DNA of 64,000 bases from Trebonia sp963843745 (GTDB lineage Bacteria > Actinomycetota > Actinomycetes > Streptosporangiales > Streptosporangiaceae), in contig CAWJLP010000007.1 of NCBI GenBank assembly GCA_963843745.1, positions 558,001 to 622,000 on the forward strand. Direction: 5' to 3'. The position numbers and the translations under genes were made by a program. The stretch's first letter is position 1, and the number at the start of each line of letters is the position of its first letter. This document shows, in pieces, positions 32,657-40,492 of this stretch. Below the pieces are notes generated by a model. That model had not been told where the DNA came from, ran no database searches, and saw only the letters and a program-made list of their open reading frames with translations.

Positions 32657-33961
32657 TTACGGCGCGTTTCTGCGCGCTTCGCGGGGGTCGAAGCCGCCCC
32701 AGGGGTCGTAGTCGACCTCCAGGGGCGCCTGCGGCGGCCGCTCGTCCTCGGGGACGTGCTCCAGGTTGAGCCGGATCCGGTACCAGGCGGAGCTGCGGCC
32801 GCGCATCGCGTCGACCAGCACGTCGGCGGGGTGCAGGTGCGGCCACACGTCAGAATGCCGCGCCTTCCACCGCTCCAGGCCCTCCATCGCCTCCGCCTTG
32901 GTCGCCGCGCGGGCAACCTCGATCAGCGGCTTGGTGGGCTGCCGCCGCCCGGTCGGGCTCGGCGTGCGGCGCTTGGAGGGCTGCACCCGCGGCGCTTCGC
33001 CGCCCTGCTTCTCGTAGTGCGGCGGCCACGGCGCGTCCGGCAGGCCTGACGCCTCGTCGCGGGCCGCCTGCTCGATCAGCGACTCCAGCGAGCCGACCGC
33101 GGAGTCCATCGCGGCCCACGGGTCGCCCAGCTCGGCGAACCGGGCCGGCACCGTGTCGATCGTGAACGCCGACGGGTCGCAGGAAGGCACCTCGTCCCAG
33201 CGAAGCGGCATGGATACCCGCGCGTCTGGCAGCGGCCTGACCGAGTAGGCCGAGGCGACCGTGCGGTCCTTGGCGTTCTGGTTGTAGTCGACGAAGACGC
33301 CGTGCCGCTCTTCCTTCCACCACTTCGAGGTCGCGAGGTCCGGTGCCCGCCGCTCGATCTCACGGGCCACCGCGACGGCGGCCCGCCGCACGTCGGTGAA
33401 CGACCAGCGCGGCTCGATCCGCGCGTAGATGTGCATGCCGCGCGACCCGGACGTCTTCGCCCATCCCGTCAGCCCGAAGTCGGCCAGCACTGACCGCGAC
33501 ACCAGCGCCACGGCGACGATCTGCGGCCACTCGATGCCGGGCACCGGGTCCAGGTCGACCCGCAGCTCGTCAGGGTGGTCGAGGTCCGACGCGCGCACCG
33601 GGTGCGGGTTCAGGTCGATGCAGCCCAGGTTGGCGACCCAGACGAGTCCCGCCGCGTCGCGGAGCACGACCTCATCGGCCACGCGCCCCGAAGGGAAGCT
33701 CAGCTGCGCGGTCTCGATCCAGTCCGGCCGATTTTCCGGCGCGCGCTTCTGGAAGAACGGCTCGCTCTCCGCGCCGTTCACGAACCGCTTCAGCGCCATC
33801 GGCCGCCCGGCCGCCCCGCCCAGCGCCCCCGGGGCGACCGCCAGGTAGTACCGGACCAGGTCCAGCTTGGTGTGCCCGGTGCGGGGGAAGTACACCTTCT
33901 GGGGGTTGGAGACGGCCACCTCGCGGCCGGCCACCTCGATCACGGTCTTTGGCGACGCCAT
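32657..33961 (-). CDS. LigD-type DNA polymerase (primase-polymerase) domain protein
   Basis: Residues about 10-300 are the AEP polymerase of bacterial NHEJ: NPQKVYFPRTGHTK, LALKRF-like strand, then Asp136 and Asp138 (ELRVDLDPVPG), SGSRGMHIYARI with the nucleotide-binding Ser and His, and the third metal Asp in GVFVDYNQNAKDRT. The C-terminal 110 residues are an Arg/Pro-rich extension with DVWPHLHPADVLVDAMRGR, not a nuclease. It should add nucleotides at DNA breaks. It is 5 bases downstream of the ligase gene on the same strand, so both act together. No Ku gene lies in the window. Confidence 0.9.
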   Translation of the reverse strand: MASPKTVIEVAGREVAVSNPQKVYFPRTGHTKLDLVRYYLAVAPGALGGAAGRPMALKRFVNGAESEPFFQKRAPENRPDWIETAQLSFPSGRVADEVVLRDAAGLVWVANLGCIDLNPHPVRASDLDHPDELRVDLDPVPGIEWPQIVAVALVSRSVLADFGLTGWAKTSGSRGMHIYARIEPRWSFTDVRRAAVAVAREIERRAPDLATSKWWKEERHGVFVDYNQNAKDRTVASAYSVRPLPDARVSMPLRWDEVPSCDPSAFTIDTVPARFAELGDPWAAMDSAVGSLESLIEQAARDEASGLPDAPWPPHYEKQGGEAPRVQPSKRRTPSPTGRRQPTKPLIEVARAATKAEAMEGLERWKARHSDVWPHLHPADVLVDAMRGRSSAWYRIRLNLEHVPEDERPPQAPLEVDYDPWGGFDPREARRNAP

Positions 33962-33966
33962 GAGAG

Positions 33967-35061
33967 TCAGCCCCGTCCGTTCGGAATGACTGGTCCGGAA
34001 CCGAGGATCGCGGATAGCTGGAAGCTGACCGGCTCTTCGAGCTGGGCATACGTGCACGACGACGGCGAGCGGTCCGGGCGCCAGCGGACGAACTGCGCGG
34101 TGTGCCGGAACCGCGGGCCTTCCATGTGGTCGTACCGGACCTCGAGCACCCGTTCCGGGCGCAGCGGGATGAACGACAGGTCCTTGCCGACGTTCCACCG
34201 GCTGTACTGCGCGCTGCGCGGCGTGCGGGTGCCTTCCGTCTCCTGAGCCCAGTTCCACGGGTGCTGGTCGAAGGTGGTCACCAGGGGCTCCAGCTCCGCG
34301 CGCAGCGCCCGCCGCTGTTCCATGGGGAACGCGCCGACCACCCCGACATTAGCCAGCTGCCCGTCGTCGCGGTACAGCCCGAGCAGCAGCGATCCGATCG
34401 CGTCCGGGCCGCTCTTGTGCGGCCGGTAGCCGGCGACCACGCAGTCGGCGGTGCGCTCGTGCTTGATCTTCAGCATCACCCGCTTATCAGGCTCGTACAG
34501 AACGTGCGGTGACTTCGCGATCAGCCCGTCCAGCCCGGCCCCCTCGAACTGGCTGAACCACTGGGTGGCGACGGACTTGTCCGTCGTCGTCGGGGTCAGG
34601 TGGACCGGTGACTTGACCGTGGCCAGCGCCTCTTCGAGGGCGGCGCGGCGCTCGGCGAAGGGGCGGGCCGTGTAGTCGGTGTCGCCGAGCGCGAGCAGGT
34701 CGAAGGCCACGAAGTGGGCGGGCGTCTGCGCGGCGAGCAGCTTGACCCGGCTGGCCGCGGGATGGATGCGCAGCTGCAGCGCCTCGAAGTCGAGCCGGCC
34801 GGTGGCGAAGTTAGGCACCACGACCTCTCCGTCGATGACGGACCGGGGCGGCAGCTCGGCCAGCACGGCTTCCGCCAGCTCAGGGAAGTAACGGGTCATC
34901 GGGCGTTCGTTGCGGCTGCCGATCTCGACTTCCGGCCCGTCGCGGAAGACGATCGACCTGAAGCCGTCCCACTTGGGCTCGAACACGTAGTCCCCGTCGG
35001 GAATCCCGTCCACCGGTTTGGCCAGCATCGGCGCCACCGGCGGCATCACCGGAAGGTCCAT
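33967..35061 (-). CDS. ATP-dependent DNA ligase (LigC/LigD ligase type)
   Basis: The 364-residue protein is a two-domain ATP-dependent ligase: the adenylated Lys30 in FEPKWDGFR, then SRNERPMTRYF, DGEVVV, FVAFDLLALG, GLDGLIAKSPH and the MLKIKHERTADCVVAGYR motif V; the OB-fold follows (SLLLGLYRDDGQLANVGVVG) and the end binds DNA. It seals nicks or breaks, most likely with the adjoining polymerase in end joining. The ATG at 35061 (MDLPVMPPVAPML) is chosen because the first 14 codons of the longer frame cover a promoter palindrome (CGCGAG...CTCGCG, 35081-35097). Confidence 0.93.
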   Translation of the reverse strand: MDLPVMPPVAPMLAKPVDGIPDGDYVFEPKWDGFRSIVFRDGPEVEIGSRNERPMTRYFPELAEAVLAELPPRSVIDGEVVVPNFATGRLDFEALQLRIHPAASRVKLLAAQTPAHFVAFDLLALGDTDYTARPFAERRAALEEALATVKSPVHLTPTTTDKSVATQWFSQFEGAGLDGLIAKSPHVLYEPDKRVMLKIKHERTADCVVAGYRPHKSGPDAIGSLLLGLYRDDGQLANVGVVGAFPMEQRRALRAELEPLVTTFDQHPWNWAQETEGTRTPRSAQYSRWNVGKDLSFIPLRPERVLEVRYDHMEGPRFRHTAQFVRWRPDRSPSSCTYAQLEEPVSFQLSAILGSGPVIPNGRG

Positions 35062-35074
35062 GTCCCCCAGCTTC

Positions 35075-35130
35075 CATGATCGCGAGTGATGCTCGCGGAA
35101 CAACAGTGCCCGTTACTGCCTACGATCATG
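35075..35130. promoter_or_regulatory. Nested inverted repeats upstream of the ligase
   Basis: CATGATCG (35075-35082) pairs with CGATCATG (35123-35130), and a separate hairpin CGCGAG-TGATG-CTCGCG (35081-35097) overlaps the left arm. They sit immediately before the ligase start and may be operator sites or an RNA switch between two structures. Confidence 0.4.
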
Positions 35131-35183
35131 CTTGACGTGGGCGCGGGTAGGAAATCAGCGGGTGACCCGGCGCGGGCGCAGGG

Positions 35184-36080
35184 TCAGCCGAGGCCGGTCC
35201 ATTCGGTGCTGTGCTTCCAGAGCAGTTCGGCCAGTTCCGGCGTCGCGATCCGGCTGGGCGCGCGTACCGCGCACCTGTCGTAGAAGAGGCCGCTCTCGGC
35301 AGCCACCGCGGGCGACGTCGCGCAGTACACCGACGTGACCGCGCCCTGCTCGACGGTGAGCATCCGGCGCTTGATGATGGCGCGGGCCGGCCGCGGCACC
35401 CGCCGCCAGATGTCGGAGGCGACCACGCCCGGGTGCAGCGCGTACGACGACACGTCGCCGGCCCGGCGCGCCAGTTCCTGGGTGAACAGCACGTTGCACA
35501 GCTTGGAGACCGCGTACTCGCGCTGGCCGGTGAACGACGGCGTGCTGCGCCGTACCGCGTCGAAGTCGATGCCGCGCGCACCGTAATGCGCGTCGCTCGA
35601 CACGGTGACGACCCGCGCGCCCTGGGCACCGGCGCCGGACCCGCTCGCCTTCAGCCGGTCGAGCAGCAGCATCGTCAGCGCGAAGTGCCCCAGGTGGTTC
35701 ACGCCGAAGTGCAGCTCGAACCCTTCCGCTGTCTTCCCCCGCTGCCCGCCGACCCCGGCGTTGTTCACCAGCACGTGCAGCGCCTCGTCCCTGGCGAGGA
35801 ACGCCGCCGCGCAGCCGCGGACCGAGGCGAGCGACGCCAGGTCGAGCGGCAGCAGCCACACTGTCTGCGAGCCGGCGGCGGACTTGATCGCGTCCACCGC
35901 CACCGCGCCCGCCTCGGCCGAACGGCACCCGATGTACACCCGGCCGCCGTCGGCGGCCAGCGCGGTCGCCGTCGCCCGGCCGATGCCGGTGTTGCCCCCG
36001 GTGACGAGGAACGTCCGGTCACGGGCGCCCGCGCCCGCGCCGCTGTCCTTGCCGTTGTCCGCGCCGGAAAGCTCGCTCAC
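35184..36080 (-). CDS. Short-chain dehydrogenase (retinol dehydrogenase-like)
   Basis: The 298-residue SDR has the cofactor motif TGGNTGIG (27-34), NNAG, the catalytic Ser in VTVSSDAHYG and YAVSK with the Tyr-Lys pair, plus NHLGHFALTMLLLDRL, which is typical of the RDH/WWOX-like subgroup that uses NADP. The substrate is unknown. The GTG at 36080 (VSELSGADNG) is chosen since residues before it are Arg-rich shadow of the MoaD-like gene. The GTG lies 8 bases from the MoaD-like stop, so it is the third gene of that operon. Confidence 0.85.
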   Translation of the reverse strand: MSELSGADNGKDSGAGAGARDRTFLVTGGNTGIGRATATALAADGGRVYIGCRSAEAGAVAVDAIKSAAGSQTVWLLPLDLASLASVRGCAAAFLARDEALHVLVNNAGVGGQRGKTAEGFELHFGVNHLGHFALTMLLLDRLKASGSGAGAQGARVVTVSSDAHYGARGIDFDAVRRSTPSFTGQREYAVSKLCNVLFTQELARRAGDVSSYALHPGVVASDIWRRVPRPARAIIKRRMLTVEQGAVTSVYCATSPAVAAESGLFYDRCAVRAPSRIATPELAELLWKHSTEWTGLG

Positions 36081-36088
36081 ACCGGTGA

Positions 36089-36472
36089 TTATCCGCCGGC
36101 CATCGCCCCCACGACGAGGAACGGCTCGGTGCCGGCCACGATCGCCGCCGCCACCGCGTCGGGCAGCGGCGCGTCCGGCGGCTCGTTGGACAGGTCCTGC
36201 TCGCACGCGTAGAAGCGGATGAACGCCCGCCGCTTGCCGGTACGCCGGTCCCTGATCGTGCCGCCCAGCATCGGGAACCGTGACTCGACAGCGTCGAGCA
36301 CCGCCCGCTGGGTGAGCACAGGGACCGAGAGGCGCACGAGGACCTCGCCGTGCACCCCGGCCAGGTTCCGCAGGTGCGCGGGCAGCACCACGCGCACCTG
36401 CGTGCCCGGCGCGGCGCCAGGGGAAGCGCCCGGGGAGGAGGCGCCCGGGGAGGAGGCGCCCGGGGAGGTCAC
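36089..36472 (-). CDS. MoaD/ThiS-like ubiquitin-fold protein
   Basis: The 127-residue protein has a Pro/Gly/Ser-rich start (residues 2-25), then a beta-grasp domain (VRVVLPAHLRNLAGV, VLDAVESRFPML, FIRFYACEQDLS) and ends in Ala-Gly-Gly, the C-terminal Gly-Gly needed for adenylation and thiocarboxylation in MoaD, ThiS and archaeal SAMPs. Its GTG overlaps the stop of the BNR-repeat gene (GTGA), so the two are translationally coupled. No E1-like (MoeB/ThiF) gene is adjacent. It could be a sulfur carrier or a small protein modifier; the partner is unknown. Confidence 0.82.
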   Translation of the reverse strand: MTSPGASSPGASSPGASPGAAPGTQVRVVLPAHLRNLAGVHGEVLVRLSVPVLTQRAVLDAVESRFPMLGGTIRDRRTGKRRAFIRFYACEQDLSNEPPDAPLPDAVAAAIVAGTEPFLVVGAMAGG

Positions 36473-37578
36473 GACAGAACCTGGACCTCGACCGACAGCA
36501 CGGCGGGCAGGTCCCGGACGATCGGCGCCCACGAGTCCCCTGAGTCGGCTGAGGCGTACACCTGCCCGCCGGTGGTGCCGAAGTAGACGCCGCACGAGTC
36601 CAGCGTGTCCACCGCCATCGCGTCCCGGTAGACGTTCACGTAGCAGTCCCGTTCCGGCAGCCCGGCCGAGAGCTCCTCCCACTCGTTGCCGCCGGACCGC
36701 GACCGCCACACCCGCAGCCTTCCGTCCGGCGGGTAGTGCAGGCTATCGCTGGTGATCGGCACCACGTAGATGGTGTCCGGCTCGTGTGCGTGCACGCCGA
36801 TCGGGAACCCGAAGTCGGTCGGCAGGTTCCCGCTGACCTCCGTCCACGACAGGCCGCCGTCGTCGGACCGCATCACGTCCCAGTGCTTCTGCATGAACAG
36901 CGTGTCCGGCCGGGACGGGTGCGCCTCGACGTGGTGCACGCAGTGCCCCACCTCGGCGTCCTCGTCGGGGATGCCCTCGGAATGCAGCCCGCGGTTCACC
37001 GGCCGCCACGTCTCGCCGGCGTCGTCGGACCGGAACGTGCCCGCCGCGGAGATCGCGACGAACATCCGCGACTTCTGCAGGATGATCGTGTGCAGGCAGA
37101 GACCGCCCGCGCCCGGCTGCCAGCCGGGCGCGGACGGCTGCACCCGGAGGCCGGTCAGCTCGGTCCAAGTCAGGCCCCCGTCGGCCGACTTGTACAGCGC
37201 TGCGTCCTCCCCGCCCGCGTACACCGTGTCCGGATCGTCCGGCGACGGCTCGAGGTGCCAGATCCGCTTGAACTCCCACGGCCGCGCCGTGCCGTCGTAC
37301 CACAGGTGCGTGCCCGGGTCGCCGCCTGCGTAGCCGAAGTCGTTCCCGACCGGCTGCCAGGTCGCGCCCCCGTCGTCGGAACGCTGGATCAGCTGGCCGA
37401 ACCACCCCGTGTTCTGCGAGGCGTACAGCCGGTCCGGGTCGGCGGGGGAGCCCTTCATGTGGTACACCTCCCACCCCCCGAAGTGCGGCCCGCTCACCGA
37501 CCACTTGTCGCGCTTGCCGTCAGAACTGAGGATGAACGCACCCTTGCGCGTCCCCGCCAGAACCCGTACCTGTGTCAT
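36469..37578 (-). CDS. BNR/sialidase-fold beta-propeller protein
   Basis: The 369-residue protein contains at least five Asp-box repeats of the type SxDxGxTW: QRSDDGGATW, YKSADGGLTW, FRSDDAGETW, MRSDDGGLSW and YASADSGDSW, each capping a propeller blade. There is no signal peptide, so it is cytosolic, unlike true sialidases, and the catalytic Arg triad is not evident. Its stop overlaps the start of the MoaD-like gene, a pairing that suggests a functional complex. The role is unknown; glycoside or scaffold function are possible. The start is ATG 37578 with a 235-bp upstream gap. Confidence 0.85.
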   Translation of the reverse strand: MTQVRVLAGTRKGAFILSSDGKRDKWSVSGPHFGGWEVYHMKGSPADPDRLYASQNTGWFGQLIQRSDDGGATWQPVGNDFGYAGGDPGTHLWYDGTARPWEFKRIWHLEPSPDDPDTVYAGGEDAALYKSADGGLTWTELTGLRVQPSAPGWQPGAGGLCLHTIILQKSRMFVAISAAGTFRSDDAGETWRPVNRGLHSEGIPDEDAEVGHCVHHVEAHPSRPDTLFMQKHWDVMRSDDGGLSWTEVSGNLPTDFGFPIGVHAHEPDTIYVVPITSDSLHYPPDGRLRVWRSRSGGNEWEELSAGLPERDCYVNVYRDAMAVDTLDSCGVYFGTTGGQVYASADSGDSWAPIVRDLPAVLSVEVQVLS

Positions 37579-37813
37579 CGCACCAGACCTTTCGTGGATT
37601 TTTGGAACACATGTTCAGATGGTAGCCTGGTATCGAGCCGGTGTTCCATCGCTCCCGCGTTAACGATCGTTCCAGTAGTGACGACAGGAGCCCGCGAAAC
37701 TCATCGCATCCCGGCACGACATCACCGTGTCTCACGACAGGACGGGGTAGGGTAACGGAACAACGCGAGGTCCGACTTTTACCAACCCCAGGACCAAGAC
37801 CCCCACGGAGAAG

Positions 37814-38527
37814 ATGTTGGCTGGTCAGCCGCAAGATCCCCCATGGCAGTCGTCCGAGCAAGACCAGGCCCGTCCGTCCTGGCAGGCCTTCAGCGCGCCG
37901 CCTGCCGAGCAGCAGGAGACGTACGCCTACCCGCAGTCCGGGCCGGGCGCTCAGGGCGCCCAGGGCGCCCAGAACGCTCAGAGCCCCCAGGGCGCGCAGA
38001 ACGCTCAGAGCCCCCAGGGCTACGGTCAGGCCTACGCCCAGCAAGGCAGCTACACCCCCCCTGCGTACACCGTCCAGGACCAGGCCTACGGCGCACAGGA
38101 CCGCCCGTACGCCGACCAGGCGTACGGCGATCAGGCCTACCAGGAGCAGCAGCAGGGCCAGTCGGCGCCGCCCTGGCAGGCCGTTTCCGGCCTGAAGCCG
38201 GCTGGCGCCGCGGCGAAGCGGACGAGCGACGCCAAGGGCTTCCTCGGCTCGCTGTTCGACTTCAGCTTCACCTCGTTCGTCACCCCGAAGATCGTCAAGG
38301 TGATCTACGTCCTCGTCACCATCTGGACGGTGATCTGGGCGCTGATCTTCCTCCGCTTCGGCTTCAAGTACGGCGGCGCGGCGGGCGGCTTCTTCACGCT
38401 GCTCGTGGTGGACCCGATCCTCGTGGTACTGACGCTCGGCGCGTACCGCATGGTTCTCGAGTTGTTCATGGTGGTGCACCGGATGCATGAGGAACTGAAA
38501 GCGATCCGCCAGCGCGGCGAGAGCTGA
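37814..38527 (+). CDS. DUF4282-like membrane protein
   Basis: The 237-residue protein has a long disordered Gln/Ala/Pro/Tyr-rich N-terminus (1-135, with a 27-bp repeat encoding GAQNAQSPQ) followed by a DUF4282-type domain: DFSFTSFVTPKIVKVIYVLVT, two membrane helices (about 158-180 and 187-212) and the cytosolic helix LELFMVVHRMHEELKAI. Members are membrane proteins of unknown function. The start at ATG 37814 is preceded by GGAGAAG. The following gap carries five TCCACAG motifs. Confidence 0.82.
   Translation: MLAGQPQDPPWQSSEQDQARPSWQAFSAPPAEQQETYAYPQSGPGAQGAQGAQNAQSPQGAQNAQSPQGYGQAYAQQGSYTPPAYTVQDQAYGAQDRPYADQAYGDQAYQEQQQGQSAPPWQAVSGLKPAGAAAKRTSDAKGFLGSLFDFSFTSFVTPKIVKVIYVLVTIWTVIWALIFLRFGFKYGGAAGGFFTLLVVDPILVVLTLGAYRMVLELFMVVHRMHEELKAIRQRGES
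37961..38014 (+). repeat. 27-bp in-frame duplication
   Basis: Two copies of a 27-bp unit (37961-37987, 37988-38014) differ at one base and encode nine-residue Gln-Gly-Ala-Gln-Asn-Ala-Gln-Ser-Pro repeats in the disordered N-terminus of the DUF4282-like protein. Confidence 0.8.
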
Positions 38528-38551
38528 AGCCGGGAAACTTTTCCGTCCTGT

Positions 38552-38693
38552 TCGTCCACAGCCGGTCAGCTGACCTCCACAGCGTCCAACCCATGCACGT
38601 GCAGGCTCGGCGTTCAGGGAGTCCACAGCTAACCACCCGCCTAGAAGGCGGGGATCCACAGCACCGGCGGGGTTACGCACATGGCGATCCACA
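38552..38693 (+). promoter_or_regulatory. Cluster of five TCCACAG motifs (DnaA-box-like)
   Basis: Five same-orientation sites end in TCCACAG: TCGTCCACA (38552), ACCTCCACA (38573), GAGTCCACA (38619), GGATCCACA (38652) and CGATCCACA (38685). The actinobacterial DnaA box is TTGTCCACA; the first differs by one base and the others by two to three. Five copies of a 7-mer in 142 bp is far above chance. They lie in the gap between the DUF4282-like gene and the Nudix-like gene. Confidence 0.5.
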
Positions 38694-38759
38694 GGACGCC
38701 CGCAGTACCGTACCTGTTCCGGGGAAGCGGGAAACCGCACCGGGGACCGGGGAAACACG

Positions 38760-39269
38760 ATGGCAAGCCGGGCGGGACATCGAGCCATGACCAGAACCCT
38801 CACTCAGCCGCTGGCCGCTGACGCGGCCAGGCACAGCCGGCACTTTCAGCTGATTGTTGATGTGCACGTGCTGCTGCTCAACCAGGGAGAGGTGCTACTC
38901 GGCAGACGCGCGAACACGGGGTACGGAGACGGCGCCTACGAACCGCCGTCCGGGCGCCTAGCCGAGCGCGAGACGCTCGTGGAGGCCGCCGTCCGGGTAG
39001 CGGACGCCCAGGTCGGGATCTTTCTCGATCCTGGCCGGGTGGCGCTCGCACACGTCATGCACGACGTGTCAGGCGCGGGCCGGATGGCGTTCTTCCTCAC
39101 CGCGGACGGCTGGGAAGGCGAGACCGGGGGACCGACGAAGAGCTACAGCGACTTCGGCTGGTTTCCGCTGACCGAGCTGCCCGCGAACATGATCGACCGC
39201 GCTCGGGTGGCGGTCAGGAACTTCGCGGCAGGCGCCCGCTTCTCGACGTATCCGGCTTTCGGCATGTGA
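38760..39269 (+). CDS. Nudix-fold protein with degenerate Nudix box
   Basis: The 169-residue protein has a Nudix domain layout: strand FQLIVDVHVLLLNQGEVLLGRR, a loop YEPPSGRLAERETLVEAA, helix VRVADAQVGI and later strands FFLTADGW and GWFPLTELP. The consensus GX5EX7REUXEEXGU requires REuxEE, but here it is RVADAQ, so the three metal-binding Glu residues are missing. It may bind a nucleotide without hydrolysis, as several Nudix-derived regulators do. ATG 38787 (MTRTLTQPLA) is an alternative start. Confidence 0.78.
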   Translation: MASRAGHRAMTRTLTQPLAADAARHSRHFQLIVDVHVLLLNQGEVLLGRRANTGYGDGAYEPPSGRLAERETLVEAAVRVADAQVGIFLDPGRVALAHVMHDVSGAGRMAFFLTADGWEGETGGPTKSYSDFGWFPLTELPANMIDRARVAVRNFAAGARFSTYPAFGM

Positions 39270-39334
39270 GTGGTCGCGGCTTCCGTTCATCCCGAACGGC
39301 CTCGTGGTTCCACTCAGGCTAAACTCGCTTAGCG

Positions 39335-40297
39335 ATGCGCCTGGTCAAGACCCACGGGTCACTCAACGAGATCTTCGCGATGGACGCAACGCCGTCGGCA
39401 TGGCCGGACGGCGCCGCGCTTCGCGAGTTCGTCAGGCGAGTGTGCGACCGGGACGCGTGGACCGGCGGCAGCGACGGGATCTACCTCTACGACGCCAGCG
39501 CGCCGGACACCCGGGCGTGGTTCTTCAACCCCGACGGCTCCGCGGCGGAGTTCTGCGGGAACGGGATGCGCGGCCTGGGCAGGCTGATCCTGGACCTGCG
39601 GGGCACCGACACGGAGGTCGTGGCCAGCGGCGGCCGCGATTACACGGTGCGCCGGGCGCCGTCGACCCCTGGGGGGGTCCGGCAGGTGCTGCTCGAACTG
39701 CCCGCCGTGCGGTTCGCCGCGCCGCCGCCCCCGCCGTTCGGCGGCTTCACCGCGGTGACCGTGCCCAACCCGCACGTGGTGGCCGTGGTGGCCGACTACT
39801 CCGAGCCCGACTTGATCGAGGCGGGGAAGCGGGCGGACGAGGTGTTCCCCGACGGCGCGAACGTCTCGTTCCTGCTGCCGCTCGACGCCGGAACAACAAC
39901 CTCCACCCCCACCCCTCCTGCCTCATCCGCCTCAGCGGACCCGGAGGTATTCGTCCGCACCTTCGAGCGCGGCGCCGGCCTGACCCCGTCCTGCGGTTCG
40001 GGCGTGGTCGCCTCCCGCGCCGCCTACTCGCGGGTGACGGGCCTTGACCCCGGCCAGCGCCTCGTCGTGCGGAACGCGGGCGGCGTCGCCGCCGCGTCGA
40101 TCCGGGTCCGCGACGGCGCCTGGCTCCCCGTCCTCGAGGGCAACGCCACGATCGTCTACGAGGCCGAGGCCGGCCTCGACGGCCGCCAGGCAGGCCCGGT
40201 CGAGTACGCGGCCGGGGAAAACGCCGCCTACGCCACCCTCGACGCCGAGAACACAGCCCGCCTCAAGTCCGCCGGCGTCACCACCGCCCATCCCTAG
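39335..40297 (+). CDS. dapF: Diaminopimelate epimerase
   Basis: It interconverts LL- and meso-diaminopimelate for lysine and peptidoglycan synthesis. Two pseudo-symmetric halves carry the catalytic cysteines: Cys74 in NPDGSAAEFCGNGMRG and Cys220 in FERGAGLTPSCGSG (the family usually has ACGTG). The N-terminus MRLVKTHGSLNEIF is the expected K-x-HGxxN. The protein is 320 residues, longer than the usual 275-290, because of a Thr/Pro/Ser-rich insertion (about 186-203). The last seven codons belong to a 72-bp repeat that continues after the stop, so the C-terminus may have been modified by repeat expansion. Confidence 0.93.
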   Translation: MRLVKTHGSLNEIFAMDATPSAWPDGAALREFVRRVCDRDAWTGGSDGIYLYDASAPDTRAWFFNPDGSAAEFCGNGMRGLGRLILDLRGTDTEVVASGGRDYTVRRAPSTPGGVRQVLLELPAVRFAAPPPPPFGGFTAVTVPNPHVVAVVADYSEPDLIEAGKRADEVFPDGANVSFLLPLDAGTTTSTPTPPASSASADPEVFVRTFERGAGLTPSCGSGVVASRAAYSRVTGLDPGQRLVVRNAGGVAAASIRVRDGAWLPVLEGNATIVYEAEAGLDGRQAGPVEYAAGENAAYATLDAENTARLKSAGVTTAHP

Positions 40298-40492
40298 CGC
40301 GGCACCCTGGACCCGACACCCGCGGCGTACCGAGCCCGGCTCAGGTCCGTCACCACCGCCCATCCCTAGCGCGGCACCCTGGACCCGACACCCGCGGCGT
40401 ACCGAGCCCGGCTCAGGTCCGTCACCACCGCCCATCCCTAGCGCGGCACCCTGGACCCGACACCCGCGACGTACCGAGCCCGGCTCAGGTCG
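40277..40492. repeat. 72-bp tandem repeat, three copies
   Basis: Units start at 40277, 40349 and 40421, exactly 72 bp apart and nearly identical (GTCACCACCGCCCATCCCTAG at the head of each). The first 21 bases of unit 1 are the last codons and stop of dapF, so the array carries three copies of the dapF stop. The third unit differs by a few bases. Confidence 0.9.

Noticed and set aside
35184..36206. Long N-terminus for the SDR at 35184
   Set aside because: Residues before the GTG at 36080 are Arg-rich and antisense or out of frame to the MoaD-like gene.
38552..38693. Chromosomal replication origin
   Set aside because: The TCCACAG sites are weak DnaA boxes and none of dnaA, dnaN, recF or gyrB is near.
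40277..40492. CRISPR-like repeat after dapF
   Set aside because: The 72-bp units are contiguous and nearly identical throughout, without spacers.
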